DNA of 64,000 nucleotides from JAGIBJ01 sp032119595 (GTDB lineage Bacteria > Actinomycetota > Thermoleophilia > Solirubrobacterales > Solirubrobacteraceae). Shown here piece after piece: positions 8,436-16,600 of this stretch. A program made the translations under genes and the position numbers. The notes below the pieces were generated by a model. The model had not been told where the DNA came from. It worked only from the letters and a program-made list of their open reading frames with translations, and searched no databases. Every line of letters starts with the position of its first letter. Position 1 is the first letter of the stretch. Where the stretch lies: contig JAUMBQ010000006.1 in NCBI GenBank assembly GCA_032119595.1, forward strand, positions 1,577,716 to 1,641,715, written 5' to 3'.

Positions 8436-8535
8436 CGTGGTCCTTCCGCGCTCAGGCGGCTCGGGTGGTCGGTCGCTTGGGTCATCATCGCCGTTTGTGG
8501 GGCGACGCGCGAGCCGTCGGCCGGCGAGACCGCCA

Positions 8536-8868
8536 TCAGCCAGCTTTGGTGGGCACGCCGGAACGCCGCCAGGCGCTCATGCCGCCGTTCACGTTCAAGG
8601 CGTCCAGCCCTGCACCGAGCGCGGCCTGCGCGGCGACCGAGCTACGCCCGCCGGCTGCGCACAAAAACGCGACCGGCGAACCGGCCGGCAGCTCGTCCAT
8701 CCGGGCGGGGAGCGTGCCGAGCGGGATGTGCACGGACGGCACCTTGGGTGCCAGCGCTTGCCGCTCGTCGACCTCGCGCACGTCGACGAGGGTGAGCTGT
8801 CCGGCGGCAGCCAATTCGGCGGCTTGAGCGGGCTCGATCTGGGTCGGTTTGGGGGTCTTGAGAAACAT
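8536..8868 (-). CDS. single-domain rhodanese-like sulfurtransferase
   Basis: A 110-residue protein read from ATG 8868 (MFLKTPKPTQIEPAQAAELAAAG). The frame is open 45 codons further upstream, but that part is Arg/His-rich and overlaps hairpins. The rhodanese signature DVREVDERQALAPKVPSVHIPLG is followed by the active loop CAAGGRS with Cys70, and by the closing phrase NVNGGMSAWRRSG. Such proteins move sulfane sulfur from thiosulfate or persulfides to acceptors. It lies 100 bases upstream of the CoADR-rhodanese start on the same strand and probably serves the same sulfur pathway. Confidence 0.88.
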   Translation of the reverse strand: MFLKTPKPTQIEPAQAAELAAAGQLTLVDVREVDERQALAPKVPSVHIPLGTLPARMDELPAGSPVAFLCAAGGRSSVAAQAALGAGLDALNVNGGMSAWRRSGVPTKAG

Positions 8869-8981
8869 GGTGGTCTCGGTTCTGATGAGAAGGGATGCGG
8901 CCGACCGGGGCACGGTCCCGCGGTGGAGAATCTTGTGTTGGTGGCGGTAGTCGCGGGAGTGAGCGTGTGAGGGCGGGGGCC

Positions 8982-9014
8982 GGTCCGCGCTGGCCGGGGG
9001 CACCAGCGCGGACC
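8982..9014 (-). terminator. 12-bp inverted repeat upstream of rhodanese gene
   Basis: GGTCCGCGCTGG (8982-8993) pairs exactly with CCAGCGCGGACC (9003-9014) across a 9-base loop. It is one of two adjacent hairpins between the MMPL stop (9068) and the rhodanese start (8868) on the minus strand. A terminator or RNA-processing role is an inference from position. Confidence 0.45.
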
Positions 9015-9019
9015 TCCCC

Positions 9020-9050
9020 GCCAGCGCTGACCGCAGCGGTCAGCGCTGGC
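9020..9050 (-). terminator. 15-bp near-continuous palindrome after MMPL gene
   Basis: GCCAGCGCTGACCGC (9020-9034) and GCGGTCAGCGCTGGC (9036-9050) are perfect reverse complements around a single central A. The palindrome sits 17 bases past the MMPL transporter stop on the minus strand. There is no T-rich tail, so it may stabilise the 3' end or terminate with help. Confidence 0.55.
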
Positions 9051-9067
9051 TCTCCCCGTCGGCCTGA

Positions 9068-11191
9068 TCAGGCGTGGCCGAAGCGCACGTCCGGGAGGAC
9101 CTTCAGGAGAGGCTTCGGCGCCCACCATGCCCACTTCCCGAGGATCCTCAGGAGCACGGGGATCAGCAGCAGGCGCACGAGGAACGCGTCGAGGAGGACG
9201 GCGACGCCGAGGATCACACCCATCTCCTTTGGCGGCAGCGGCCCCGAGAGCGAGAAGGTGAAGAACACGGCGACCATCACGGCGGCGGCAGCGAACACGA
9301 CGCGGCCACTGTGGGCGACGGCGCCGACCATGGCCTCCTTCGGGTCATGGCTCTTGTCCCAGTGCTCCTTGGCGCTGGAGAGCAGGAACACCGTGTAGTC
9401 CATGGAGATCGCGAAGATCATCGCGAAGAAGAACACGGGGCCCCAGGCGTCCAGGAAGCCCTGCGGCTCGAAGCCGAGCAGCCCGCTGCCGTGACCGTCT
9501 TGGAAGATCAGCCGGGCGACGCCGAACGCCGCGCCGACCGCGAGCAGGTTGGTGATCACGCCGAACGCGGCGATGATCGGCGCCTGCAGTGCGACCAGCA
9601 GCAGCAGGAACCCGAGGGCCATCACCACACCGATCACGAGGGGCGTCTTCTCCGCCAGGACCGTTTCCAGGTCGTGGTTCTCCGCCACCGATCCGCCGAC
9701 GAGCGCGCTCGCAGGCAGGTCAGCGCGAAGCCGGTCGACGGTATCGCCGATGGCCTTGCTGGACGGGTCGGCATTCGGGATGGCCTGCACGAGCGTCTTG
9801 CCACCAGCGCCAGGCATCGGCGGCATCACCTGCGCGATACCGCGGTCGGCCTTGGCGACCGCGACGACCGTCGCCGCGTCGGTCTGGCTTGCGACGAGCT
9901 GCAGCGCACCCGGCGCGCCCTCGCCGAGGGCCTTCTGGACCTGCACGTAGCCGACTCGCGAGCCGTCCTCTTCTGGGACGACCTTGATCGACGGCATGCC
10001 GGTCTTGAGGCCGAACACCGGCGCGGTGAGCGCGACGAGGATCAGCGTGGCCACGGCGCCGTACGCCCACGGGTTCTTCCAGAGGCGCTCGCCCCAGGCC
10101 GCGAACTTCGGGCTGCGGTGTTCACCCTGATGCACCCACGGGAGCGACAGGTTGTCGACGCGATCGCCGAGCTTGGCGAGCACCGCCGGCAGCAGCGTGA
10201 GCGTCGCCGCCAGGATGAAGATCACGGCGAGCATGATCCCGAGGGCCATCGACCGGAACGCCGGACTCGGCACGAGCATCACGGCGCTGAGCGAGATCAG
10301 CACGGTCACGCCGCTGAACAGCACGGCCTTGCCGGCCGTATCCATGGTCTCGGCGACGGCATCTTCGACCGAGAGCTCAGAGCCGAAGTGCGCGGCGCGG
10401 AACCGCATCACGATGAACAGGGCGTAGTCGATACCGAGCGCGAGCGCGAACATCATCGCGAAGTTCATCGCCCACACGGAGATGTCGAGGATCTGCGTAC
10501 CGAGGTAGAGCGAGCCGGCCGCAGCGACGAGCCCGAGGATGGTGAGCATCAGGGGCAGGCCGGCAGCGACGAGCGAGCCGAAGGCCAGCACGAGGATGCC
10601 GAGCGTGATGGGCCACGAGATGACCTCGGACTTCATCATCGCCTTGAGGTTGGCCTCGTTGAAGTCCGACCACATGCCGCTGGCACCGGTCAGTGAGACC
10701 TCGATGCCGTTGCCTTCGAGGTCGCGAAGCTCGCCCTTGAGGTCGTCGGCGGCGGCGACCATTTCGTTGGCGCTGCCTTTGGCACCGCCCTGCACGATGG
10801 CCGTGTGGCCGTCCTGCGAGATCGACATACCCGGCTGCGGAGTCGACACCGACTGCACGCGGCTGTCGGCCTTCAGAATCTGCTGCGCCTTGGTGATCGT
10901 CGACTGGAAGCCGGCGTCGCTGACGGTCTGGTCGGTGGAATGCACGACGACCATCAGCGCGCTCGACGACATCCCGCCGAAGTTCGTGTCGATCATCTCG
11001 CGGGCGGCGACGGATTCCGATCCAGTCGCTTCCCAGCCGGCGCCGGAGAGCGCCGACTCCACGCGCGGAGCGAAAGCGCCGAGCACGAGCGCCAGGACGA
11101 TCCAGGCCAGCGCCACCAGCTTGAAGTGGGTGGCGGTGTATCGGCCGAGCCGGCCTATCGGACCGTAGTTGGGCACTGGAGCGGTACTCAT
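9068..11191 (-). CDS. MMPL/RND family transporter
   Basis: A 707-residue membrane protein of the actinobacterial MmpL-like RND group. Helix 1 (LVALAWIVLALVLGAF) is followed by a roughly 130-residue extracellular domain, then helices 2-6 with ALALGIDYALFIVMRFR, the conserved GxDY pair thought to carry protons. A second extracellular domain and helices 7-12 with AISMDYTVFLLS mirror it. Mycobacterial relatives export lipids; others export drugs or small lipophilic molecules. The ATG overlaps the stop of the upstream DUF2892-like gene by four bases (ATGA), so the two are translated together. The link to an ArsR-type sulfur regulator suggests it may be induced by sulfur or thiol stress; its cargo is unknown. 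Confidence 0.9.
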   Translation of the reverse strand: MSTAPVPNYGPIGRLGRYTATHFKLVALAWIVLALVLGAFAPRVESALSGAGWEATGSESVAAREMIDTNFGGMSSSALMVVVHSTDQTVSDAGFQSTITKAQQILKADSRVQSVSTPQPGMSISQDGHTAIVQGGAKGSANEMVAAADDLKGELRDLEGNGIEVSLTGASGMWSDFNEANLKAMMKSEVISWPITLGILVLAFGSLVAAGLPLMLTILGLVAAAGSLYLGTQILDISVWAMNFAMMFALALGIDYALFIVMRFRAAHFGSELSVEDAVAETMDTAGKAVLFSGVTVLISLSAVMLVPSPAFRSMALGIMLAVIFILAATLTLLPAVLAKLGDRVDNLSLPWVHQGEHRSPKFAAWGERLWKNPWAYGAVATLILVALTAPVFGLKTGMPSIKVVPEEDGSRVGYVQVQKALGEGAPGALQLVASQTDAATVVAVAKADRGIAQVMPPMPGAGGKTLVQAIPNADPSSKAIGDTVDRLRADLPASALVGGSVAENHDLETVLAEKTPLVIGVVMALGFLLLLVALQAPIIAAFGVITNLLAVGAAFGVARLIFQDGHGSGLLGFEPQGFLDAWGPVFFFAMIFAISMDYTVFLLSSAKEHWDKSHDPKEAMVGAVAHSGRVVFAAAAVMVAVFFTFSLSGPLPPKEMGVILGVAVLLDAFLVRLLLIPVLLRILGKWAWWAPKPLLKVLPDVRFGHA

Positions 11192-11451
11192 CGGAGGTCT
11201 CCTTCAGGAGTTGAGCGGTAGAGCGTGGAGCGCAGGCCGAACACGCGGCTGAGCAGGAGGGAGGCGCCACAGGCGCCGAAGAGGACGTAGAGCCACTGGT
11301 TCACGGCGACGAATGCCACGAGGATCAGGAACCACGGCGACACGAGCGCGGAGAGGGCCACGGCGACGAGGCTGACGGTGCCGGCCATGGCGAAGAGGAC
11401 GCGTTCAAGCGGCCAGCCGGTCGATTTGACGCAGGCACGAGAAGGGGTCAT
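11188..11451 (-). CDS. DUF2892/YgaP-like small membrane protein
   Basis: An 87-residue protein with two membrane helices (about residues 17-36 and 40-62) and the family pattern ERVLFAMAGTVSLVAVALS..VNQWLYVLFGACGASLLLSRVFG. DUF2892 proteins are the membrane part of YgaP-type rhodaneses and often stand beside sulfurtransferase genes. Its ATG overlaps the ArsR gene stop and its own stop overlaps the MMPL start, both as ATGA. This makes a tightly coupled ArsR-DUF2892-MMPL unit. The two juxtamembrane cysteines (one at residue 7, one in FGACGAS) could take part in sulfur chemistry, but this is not established. Confidence 0.75.
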   Translation of the reverse strand: MTPSRACVKSTGWPLERVLFAMAGTVSLVAVALSALVSPWFLILVAFVAVNQWLYVLFGACGASLLLSRVFGLRSTLYRSTPEGDLR

Positions 11452-11795
11452 GACGAGACCTCGGTTTGGCGAACGATGGCGTCGAGCTCGGTGACCTGCT
11501 GGCGAAGTCCGCCGCAGACGAGTTCGCAGAGTTCAAAGACGGAGTGGTCGGCGACGGCGTAACGCACGGCGGTGCCTTCCTTGGTTCGGGAGACGATCGA
11601 AGCGGCGTGCAGGACGCCGAGATGCTTCGACACGTTCTGTTGGCTGCTGCCGATCGCTTCGACGAGCTCGCCGACCGTCGCCGAGCCCTCCCGAAGTCGG
11701 TCGAGCAGGCGGATGCGGAGGGGGTCGCCGATGACGCGGAAGCGCTGGGCGATGAGCTCGACGAGCGGCTCTGGGAGGGGGTGGGGAAGGTCCAT
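11448..11795 (-). CDS. ArsR-family winged-helix repressor, likely sulfur/thiol responsive
   Basis: A 115-residue ArsR/SmtB-type regulator. The start is placed at ATG 11795 (MDLPHPLPEPLVELIAQRF), preceded by AAAGGTGGT about 12 bases upstream. The frame continues upstream, but that part would run through the operator dyad. The fold is clear: VIGDPLRIRLLDRLREG, recognition helix SSQQNVSKHLGVLHAASIV, wing TKEGTAVRYAV. Two cysteines in the last helix (Cys90 and Cys94, FELCELVCGGL) form a possible dithiol or metal site. It differs from the two separated cysteines of SqrR/BigR, so the inducer cannot be assigned. Its genes on both sides deal with sulfur, and it probably represses its own operon and perhaps the divergent sqr gene. 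Confidence 0.85.
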   Translation of the reverse strand: MDLPHPLPEPLVELIAQRFRVIGDPLRIRLLDRLREGSATVGELVEAIGSSQQNVSKHLGVLHAASIVSRTKEGTAVRYAVADHSVFELCELVCGGLRQQVTELDAIVRQTEVSS

Positions 11796-11801
11796 GTCGA
11801 C

Positions 11802-11837
11802 AACTGTACCACCTTTGAGTTGTGAAGTGGTAGAGTT
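11802..11837. promoter_or_regulatory. dyad operator in the ArsR/sqr divergent region
   Basis: The half-sites AACTGTACCACCTT (11802-11815) and its imperfect reverse complement AAGTGGTAGAGTT (11825-11837) face each other across 9 bases; the shared pattern is AACT-N-TACCAC. The dyad lies 7 bases upstream of the ArsR start and covers its Shine-Dalgarno-like AAAGGTGGT, and it is about 120 bases from the divergent sqr start. Length, symmetry and position fit an ArsR-type autoregulatory operator. Confidence 0.6.
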
Positions 11838-11956
11838 CTGAGAAAGGCCGCGGAAATGCCGCGTCGGCGGGGGTACAACCCCCTGACGGCTCAGCTCCGA
11901 TCGCGGCGTACGGTCGAGAGGTCGGGCCCAACAGAGCCCCGCCACCAAGGAGTTCC

Positions 11957-13177
11957 ATGCCCAATCAACCCACCCGCGTCATCGTGATCGGATCGAGCTT
12001 CGCCGGACTGACCGCGGCGCTCGAGCTGCGCAAGAAGCTCGACAACGACGTCGAGATCGCGGTTCTGGATCCCCACGCGCGATTTACGTTCATCCCGTCT
12101 CTGATCTGGGTGCCGTTCGGCGGCCGCCAGCCCGAAGACGTCACCTTTGACCTCGACACCGTCTATCGCCGCAAGGGCATCCGGTTCATCAATGAGGCCG
12201 CCGGCAACATCGACACGGACGCCCGCACCGTCACCACGATGTCCGGCGTGGAACTCGGCTACGACCGCCTCGTCGTTGCGACCGGCCCGCGCCTGGCGTT
12301 CGAGAAGGTCCCCGGTCTTGGGCCTGAGGGCGGCTTCACCCAGTCGGTCTGCAACCTTGACCATGCGCTTGCCGCCCGCGACGCGTGGGATGAGTTCCTC
12401 AAGAACCCGGGCCCGGTCGTCGTCGGAACCGCGCAGGGAGGCTCCTGCTTCGGCGCGTCGTATGAGTTCGCACTCAACTTGCGCCACCAGATCGGCAAGG
12501 CCGGACTCGAGAAGGTCGCGCCGGTGACCTTCATCACCGCTGAGCCGTTCCTGGGCCACTTTGGCCTCGGTGGCGTCGGCGACTCGTCCAAGCGCGTCGA
12601 GAAGTTCTTCGACCGCCTCGGCATCGAAGGCATCGCGAACAACGTCATCAAGGAGGCGCGCGACGGCGAGATCGAGCTCGAAGGTGGCCGCGTGCTGCCG
12701 GCGGCCTACTCGATGATCGTGCCGCCGTTCACCGGCGTCGACGTCGTCACGCAGACCGAGGGCCTCGGCAACGCCATGGGCTTCGTTCCGGTGGACGATG
12801 AGTTCCGCCATCAGGAGCTGGAAGACGTCTACAGCGCCGGCGTCGCCATCGCGATCGCGCCTCCCGGGAAGACCGCGGTCCCCGCGGGCGTGCCGAAGAC
12901 CGGCCAGATGAGCGACGCGATGGCCAAGGTCGTCGCGCACAACATCGCCGCCGACCTGGGCGTCGGGGAGCACAAGAAGCTGCCGCTCAAGGAGCTGTCG
13001 GCGATCTGCATGCTCGACGCCGGCAACAACGGCGTGATCTTCAAGGCCACGAACGTGCTCGGCGCCGAGGAAGACAAGCGTTCGCACGTGACCGTCGGGC
13101 CGCACGCGCACGTCGCCAAGCTCGCGTTTGAGCGCTTCTACCTGGGAACGCGCCGCCGCGGGATCAACGCCCTGTGA
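11957..13177 (+). CDS. sqr: sulfide:quinone oxidoreductase family flavoprotein
   Basis: A 406-residue FAD protein opening with RVIVIGSSFAGLTAALELRKKL. The three cysteines of canonical sulfide:quinone oxidoreductases are present at matching places: Cys132 (QSVCNLDHA), Cys164 (GTAQGGSCFGASYEFA) and Cys351 (SAICMLDAGNNG). In known enzymes they carry the polysulfide chain next to FAD and electrons go to quinone at the membrane face. FIPSLIWVPFGGRQPEDV is the usual early segment. The ATG follows AAGGAGTTCC, a good ribosome binding site (AAGGAG at 11948-11953). It is divergent from the ArsR operon and overlaps the VKOR gene by four bases. Sulfide detoxification feeding the rhodanese and CoADR enzymes nearby is the likely role. 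Confidence 0.87.
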   Translation: MPNQPTRVIVIGSSFAGLTAALELRKKLDNDVEIAVLDPHARFTFIPSLIWVPFGGRQPEDVTFDLDTVYRRKGIRFINEAAGNIDTDARTVTTMSGVELGYDRLVVATGPRLAFEKVPGLGPEGGFTQSVCNLDHALAARDAWDEFLKNPGPVVVGTAQGGSCFGASYEFALNLRHQIGKAGLEKVAPVTFITAEPFLGHFGLGGVGDSSKRVEKFFDRLGIEGIANNVIKEARDGEIELEGGRVLPAAYSMIVPPFTGVDVVTQTEGLGNAMGFVPVDDEFRHQELEDVYSAGVAIAIAPPGKTAVPAGVPKTGQMSDAMAKVVAHNIAADLGVGEHKKLPLKELSAICMLDAGNNGVIFKATNVLGAEEDKRSHVTVGPHAHVAKLAFERFYLGTRRRGINAL

Positions 13178-13641
13178 GCGCTGCATCGGGTCTCGCCGAT
13201 TCGACCGATTCGCCTGCATCCGCGGGCGGGTCGGTCGACCGTGGCGACCGTCGCCTGCTGATCGCGATCCGCGTGATCGCCCTGATCGGCCTCTCTGCGG
13301 CCAGCTATCTCACCTACATCAAGCTCCTGGATATCGAGCCGATCTGCGCGACCGGCGGCTGCGATGTCGTGCTCGGCGGCCGCTGGGCGGAGGTGTTCGG
13401 GGTGCCGGTCGTGCTGATCGGGGTGATCACCTACCTGCTCTTGATCGGGTCCACGTTCGTCAAGGGAGAGCGGGGCCGGTTCGCGGGGACGCTCTTTGCA
13501 TTCATCGGGGCCACGTTCAGCGTCTTCCTGCAGTACCAGTCGATCGTGGTCGTCGAGCATTTCTGCCCGTGGTGTTTCACCAGCGCCTGCTGCATGATCA
13601 CCCTGGCCGGCCTCACCGCCTGGCGGTTCGTGCGGAGCTGA
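13174..13641 (+). CDS. VKOR-family membrane thiol oxidoreductase
   Basis: A 155-residue integral membrane protein starting with GTG inside the sqr stop (GTGA). After a polar 28-residue tail come about four helices. The VKOR signature is complete: loop cysteines Cys58 and Cys63 (EPICATGGCDVVLGG), a small-residue quinone-site segment GVPVVLIGVITY, and the redox pair CPWC (Cys131/Cys134). VKOR proteins normally pass electrons from DsbA-like thioredoxin-fold proteins to quinone. No DsbA-like partner is fused or adjacent here. Coupled translation with sqr suggests that both donate electrons to the quinone pool, one from sulfide and one from thiols. Confidence 0.9.
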   Translation: MSAASGLADSTDSPASAGGSVDRGDRRLLIAIRVIALIGLSAASYLTYIKLLDIEPICATGGCDVVLGGRWAEVFGVPVVLIGVITYLLLIGSTFVKGERGRFAGTLFAFIGATFSVFLQYQSIVVVEHFCPWCFTSACCMITLAGLTAWRFVRS

Positions 13642-13666
13642 CGGACTGTCCCTCGAGTCGTCCGGG

Positions 13667-16600
13667 CTATTTGAGCGTGATCCGCGCCGTCTTTCGTGCG
13701 GTCACGCTGCCGCCCTTGGCGCCGCCGACCACCAGCCGGGCCTCGGCGGTGACGGTGTAGCGGCCCTTCTTGATCTTGGTGGGCAGGGTCCACGGCATCG
13801 TCTTGGCGGCGTTGACGGCGGCGGGGTCGGACACGGTCTTGGTGGCGACCGTCCTCCCGCCGCGCTTCACCTTCAGCACGAGCCCGAAGGCCGCGCTCGT
13901 CTCCGGCGCGAGCTTGGAGATCGTCGTGCTCACATTCACGGTGCGAGAGCCCTTGCCCTTGGCGAGGGTCAGCTTGGAGAGCTTCAGTCCGGCCACGGCC
14001 TTGGCGCGGTTCTTGAGGGCGCGGCGGACGGTCTTGCCGCTCTTGCTCTTGATCGTGAGCGCGACGATCTTCATGTCGCTCCCCTTCGGCGCGGCCGTGA
14101 TCTTGTCGCCGCCGGCGATCTTCACCGGCCCTGAAGAGAACTGCACCGGGCCGCCGTTCTCCCTGATCTTCGTGATCGTGAAGCTGATCGAGGTCGGGTC
14201 ACCTTGGTGCTCGTAGCCCAGCGTGCCACCCTTCGTGAGCCCCGCGGTGTCGGTCGCGCCCTGATCGACGCGGGTGGCGATCGTCGCCGAAACCGGAGTG
14301 CTGGCCGTCGCGGCGCGGGCTGCAGCCCCGGTCCGGCTGGAGGTCGCCTTCGCAGGCTTCGCGCCGCCACCGGTGCTGTTCGAAAGCGACATGTTCAGCG
14401 AGCGATCCTGCCCGCTGGTGAACGTCAGCTCATGCTTTGCGCCACTGCCCCCAGCGACATCCTTGACCCCGGCCTTGGTCGCGACGTCCGTCACGGCGCC
14501 GGCGAAGCCCTGGCCGAGCACCACCGCGTTGTACGTGCCGTCCTTGGCCCCGGTGAAGGTGGCGCCGAGCGGCGTGTCCGGCTTGTCGCCGACCACGAAG
14601 CCCGCGGCGCCCGGAGGGGAGCTTGAGTCGAGGGCCGGCAGGGTCTCGGTGTTCGGTACTGAACCGGTCGCCTGGGCGGCGCCGCCATCGGAGCCGAAGA
14701 TCATCGCTGGCACGTCGTCGAGCAGGGTGAGGCCCGGCAGCGTCGGGTCGTCCGGGACCGTGCTCTGGGACGTGATGAACATTGAGCCGTCGTCGCCGCC
14801 GGTCCAGGTCTCGCTGCCGAGGTTGAACGACCACTTGTGGCGGTTCTCGGTGATGTGGATGACGCTCGCCGCGGCGCCGCCTGCGTCGCCGTTCGGGCCG
14901 GTTTCGCGGTTGCTGTCATGCACGTAGAGATCGATGCCGTCGGGCGTGAACTGCTGGTCGTAGATCGCCATCGCATGCCCGGAGCTGCCGCTGCGGATCG
15001 AGACGAGCGGGGTGCGGTTGCTGGAGAGCTCGCTCTGCACCGTCGCGAGCTGCCCGGCCACCGACCGGTCGCGATGGGCCCACTTCGTGAGGAACTCCTT
15101 CGAGGTCTGAGTCGAGTGTTCGCCGTCGAGATAGCTGGTGAGTTCGGCGTTCAGGCCAATGTCGATGGTGCGCGTGGCGCCAGCCAGGAATCGGGTGCGG
15201 CTCACCTTGCCGATGCGGATCCGTTCGACCGCCCGCGAGATGCCGAAGCAGTGCCCGCCGGAGAGCTTCATCGCGATGTTGATGACGCCCCAGGCGAGAT
15301 AGGCCGTCGGGTCGGGAATGCCGGTGTTGATCCGGCACGAGCCCCACGGCCAGCACGGGTTGACCGTGACCCACATGTCGCTGTGGCCGAACGCGTCGGC
15401 AAGTTCGCCGTACGACACCCAGCCGTATCCGAAGTTGTGGAACGGGAACCCGAACACGTTGCGGAACGAGTCCACGGTCAGCGCGCCGGCGTTCACGCTG
15501 GTGAGCCCAAGACCGGGCGCCGGGACGACTTCGACCTGACCGGTCGTCGCGCCGCGTGGCGTCTCGAAGGTGAGCGACTTGCCGTCGGGCGCGATGGTCG
15601 GCGTCGCCGCTGCGGTGATGTGCCGACTGCCGGCGTACACGACGGTGCCGGGGCAGAAGCCGTTGCCTTCCACTGTGACCGTCGTGCCGGCCTTCACGTA
15701 CTGCGGAGTCTTGACGTTTGCGGGGCCCACGAGCACCGCGGTCTGCGCGGCGCGAGTGAGCGTGAACGTGAGCTGACGCGTGGGCGTGCCGGGCGAGGTC
15801 GCCGTGAGCTGGAGCGTCGCCGGGAACACTGCGGTCGGGGCCACTGAGAGGCGCAGCGACCCGCCGACGTTCAGGCCACCGCCCGGCGCGATCGACGTGC
15901 CTGGGAGGATCTCGACCCCGATCCCGGGAGGCACCGTGCCGGTCGTCAGGGCGACGTTCTGGTTGAAGGTGATGTCGCGCCCGAGGACGAACGGAACGTC
16001 CGTGGTGGAGCACGTCGCGAGCGGCGCCGTGAGGCTTGGGGTCGTGAGCGTGAACGGCGGCTTCACGGTGACGCCGATCTGCAAGGTGCGTGGGGCAGGA
16101 GCCACGTTGGCGTTGCTTTGGGGATCGGCGGTGACCGTCACCGGGGCCGGGTTGTCGAGGCGGGGTGCGGTGTCGGAAGCGGTGAGGCGCAGAATGGCGC
16201 TGCCCGTCGTGCCCGGTACGGGGTTCGGGAGCACCTGCGCGGTGACGCCGGGCGGCATGCCGGTCGCGGTCATCTGGAGTGGCCCGTTGGAGCCGTTCAC
16301 CCGCGTGATGTTGATCGGGACATCAGTGCTCCTGCCGTTCAGCACCGACGTGAGCTGCTGCGCACTGATCGACACGTTCGGCAGCGAGCCCGCCGGGTAG
16401 TCGAAGGTGAGGTCGTCGAAGCCGAGGTCAGCACCGATCGGTGGGTTGCCAGCCGTCGTGGCGACCGCCTCGAGCCTGAACTTCTGGATATCGCCGGCCA
16501 CGCTGGACACGCTCACGGGCGTCTTGAAGTTCGTCGCATTGATCGGCACGACCGCGCTGACGGCGACTTCGTCCCCGTTCGCGCTCAGTCCCTTCAGTCT

